Shown here: piece by piece, positions 15,255 through 15,267 of the stretch
Position numbering within the stretch: position 1 is the first letter of the stretch
How the letters are laid out: every line of letters starts with the position of its first letter
Source of the DNA: Bacteroidales bacterium UBA755
GTDB taxonomy: Bacteria > Bacteroidota > Bacteroidia > Bacteroidales > UBA932
NCBI GenBank assembly: GCA_002297815.1
Contig: DBKH01000047.1
Coordinates: 1-15,267, forward strand
Length of the DNA: 15,267 bases
Direction: 5' to 3'
Translations under genes and position numbers: made by a program
Notes under the pieces: generated by a model
Told to the model about the DNA's origin: nothing
The model's database searches: none
The model's input: only the letters and a program-made list of their open reading frames with translations

Positions 15255-15267
15255 TGTTTGATATCCA

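Overview
The window reads as Bacteroidota, most likely a Bacteroidales member. The signs are a strong TAnnTTTG-type -7 element upstream of the ATPase and a TTTG-N19-TAnnTTT promoter for the cytochrome gene, little Shine-Dalgarno sequence, and a typical gene set: a DUF4468-like secreted protein, an AAA/DUF4143 ATPase, Tat-exported Gfo/Idh/MocA and TIM-barrel proteins, an SUMF1-like domain and a lipoprotein adaptor. All genes lie on the minus strand, so transcription runs from right to left.

From the right edge: (1) 15051-15254 is a fragment of a DUF1573 protein with no start codon and an in-frame stop just upstream. (2) 14932 down to 6018 is a compact four-gene efflux operon: a TolC-type outer-membrane factor, a lipoprotein membrane-fusion adaptor and two different RND permeases. 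Gaps are 10 nt and 3 nt, and the two permease genes overlap by 20 nt. (3) After a 205-nt gap holding a recognisable Bacteroidota promoter comes a two-gene unit: a membrane-anchored tetraheme NapC/NirT-type cytochrome fused to an SUMF1/FGE-like domain, then a Tat-signal Gfo/Idh/MocA oxidoreductase. An intrinsic terminator at 2762-2798 ends it. (4) 2640-357 is visibly more AT-rich and holds an AAA ATPase with a C-terminal DUF4143 domain, preceded by three regularly spaced direct repeats, and a DUF4468-like secreted protein. (5) At the left edge is the N-terminal third of a Tat/lipoprotein-signal TIM-barrel sugar isomerase/epimerase.

The efflux genes should build one tripartite pump whose inner-membrane part is probably a mixed assembly of the two permeases. 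The cytochrome-SUMF1 fusion and the exported oxidoreductase look like a periplasmic redox unit. With the TIM-barrel protein they resemble parts of the periplasmic keto-sugar pathways of Bacteroides, although here the ATPase/DUF4468 segment lies between them.

The least expected structure is a palindromic repeat family related to the CTTCGGCAAGCTCAGG type. One copy sits in frame inside each RND permease, adding about 20 residues to a cytoplasmic loop of one and about 29 to the periplasmic part of the other. A single arm lies beside the terminator at 2818-2836. No RNA genes, insertion sequences or CRISPR arrays were seen.
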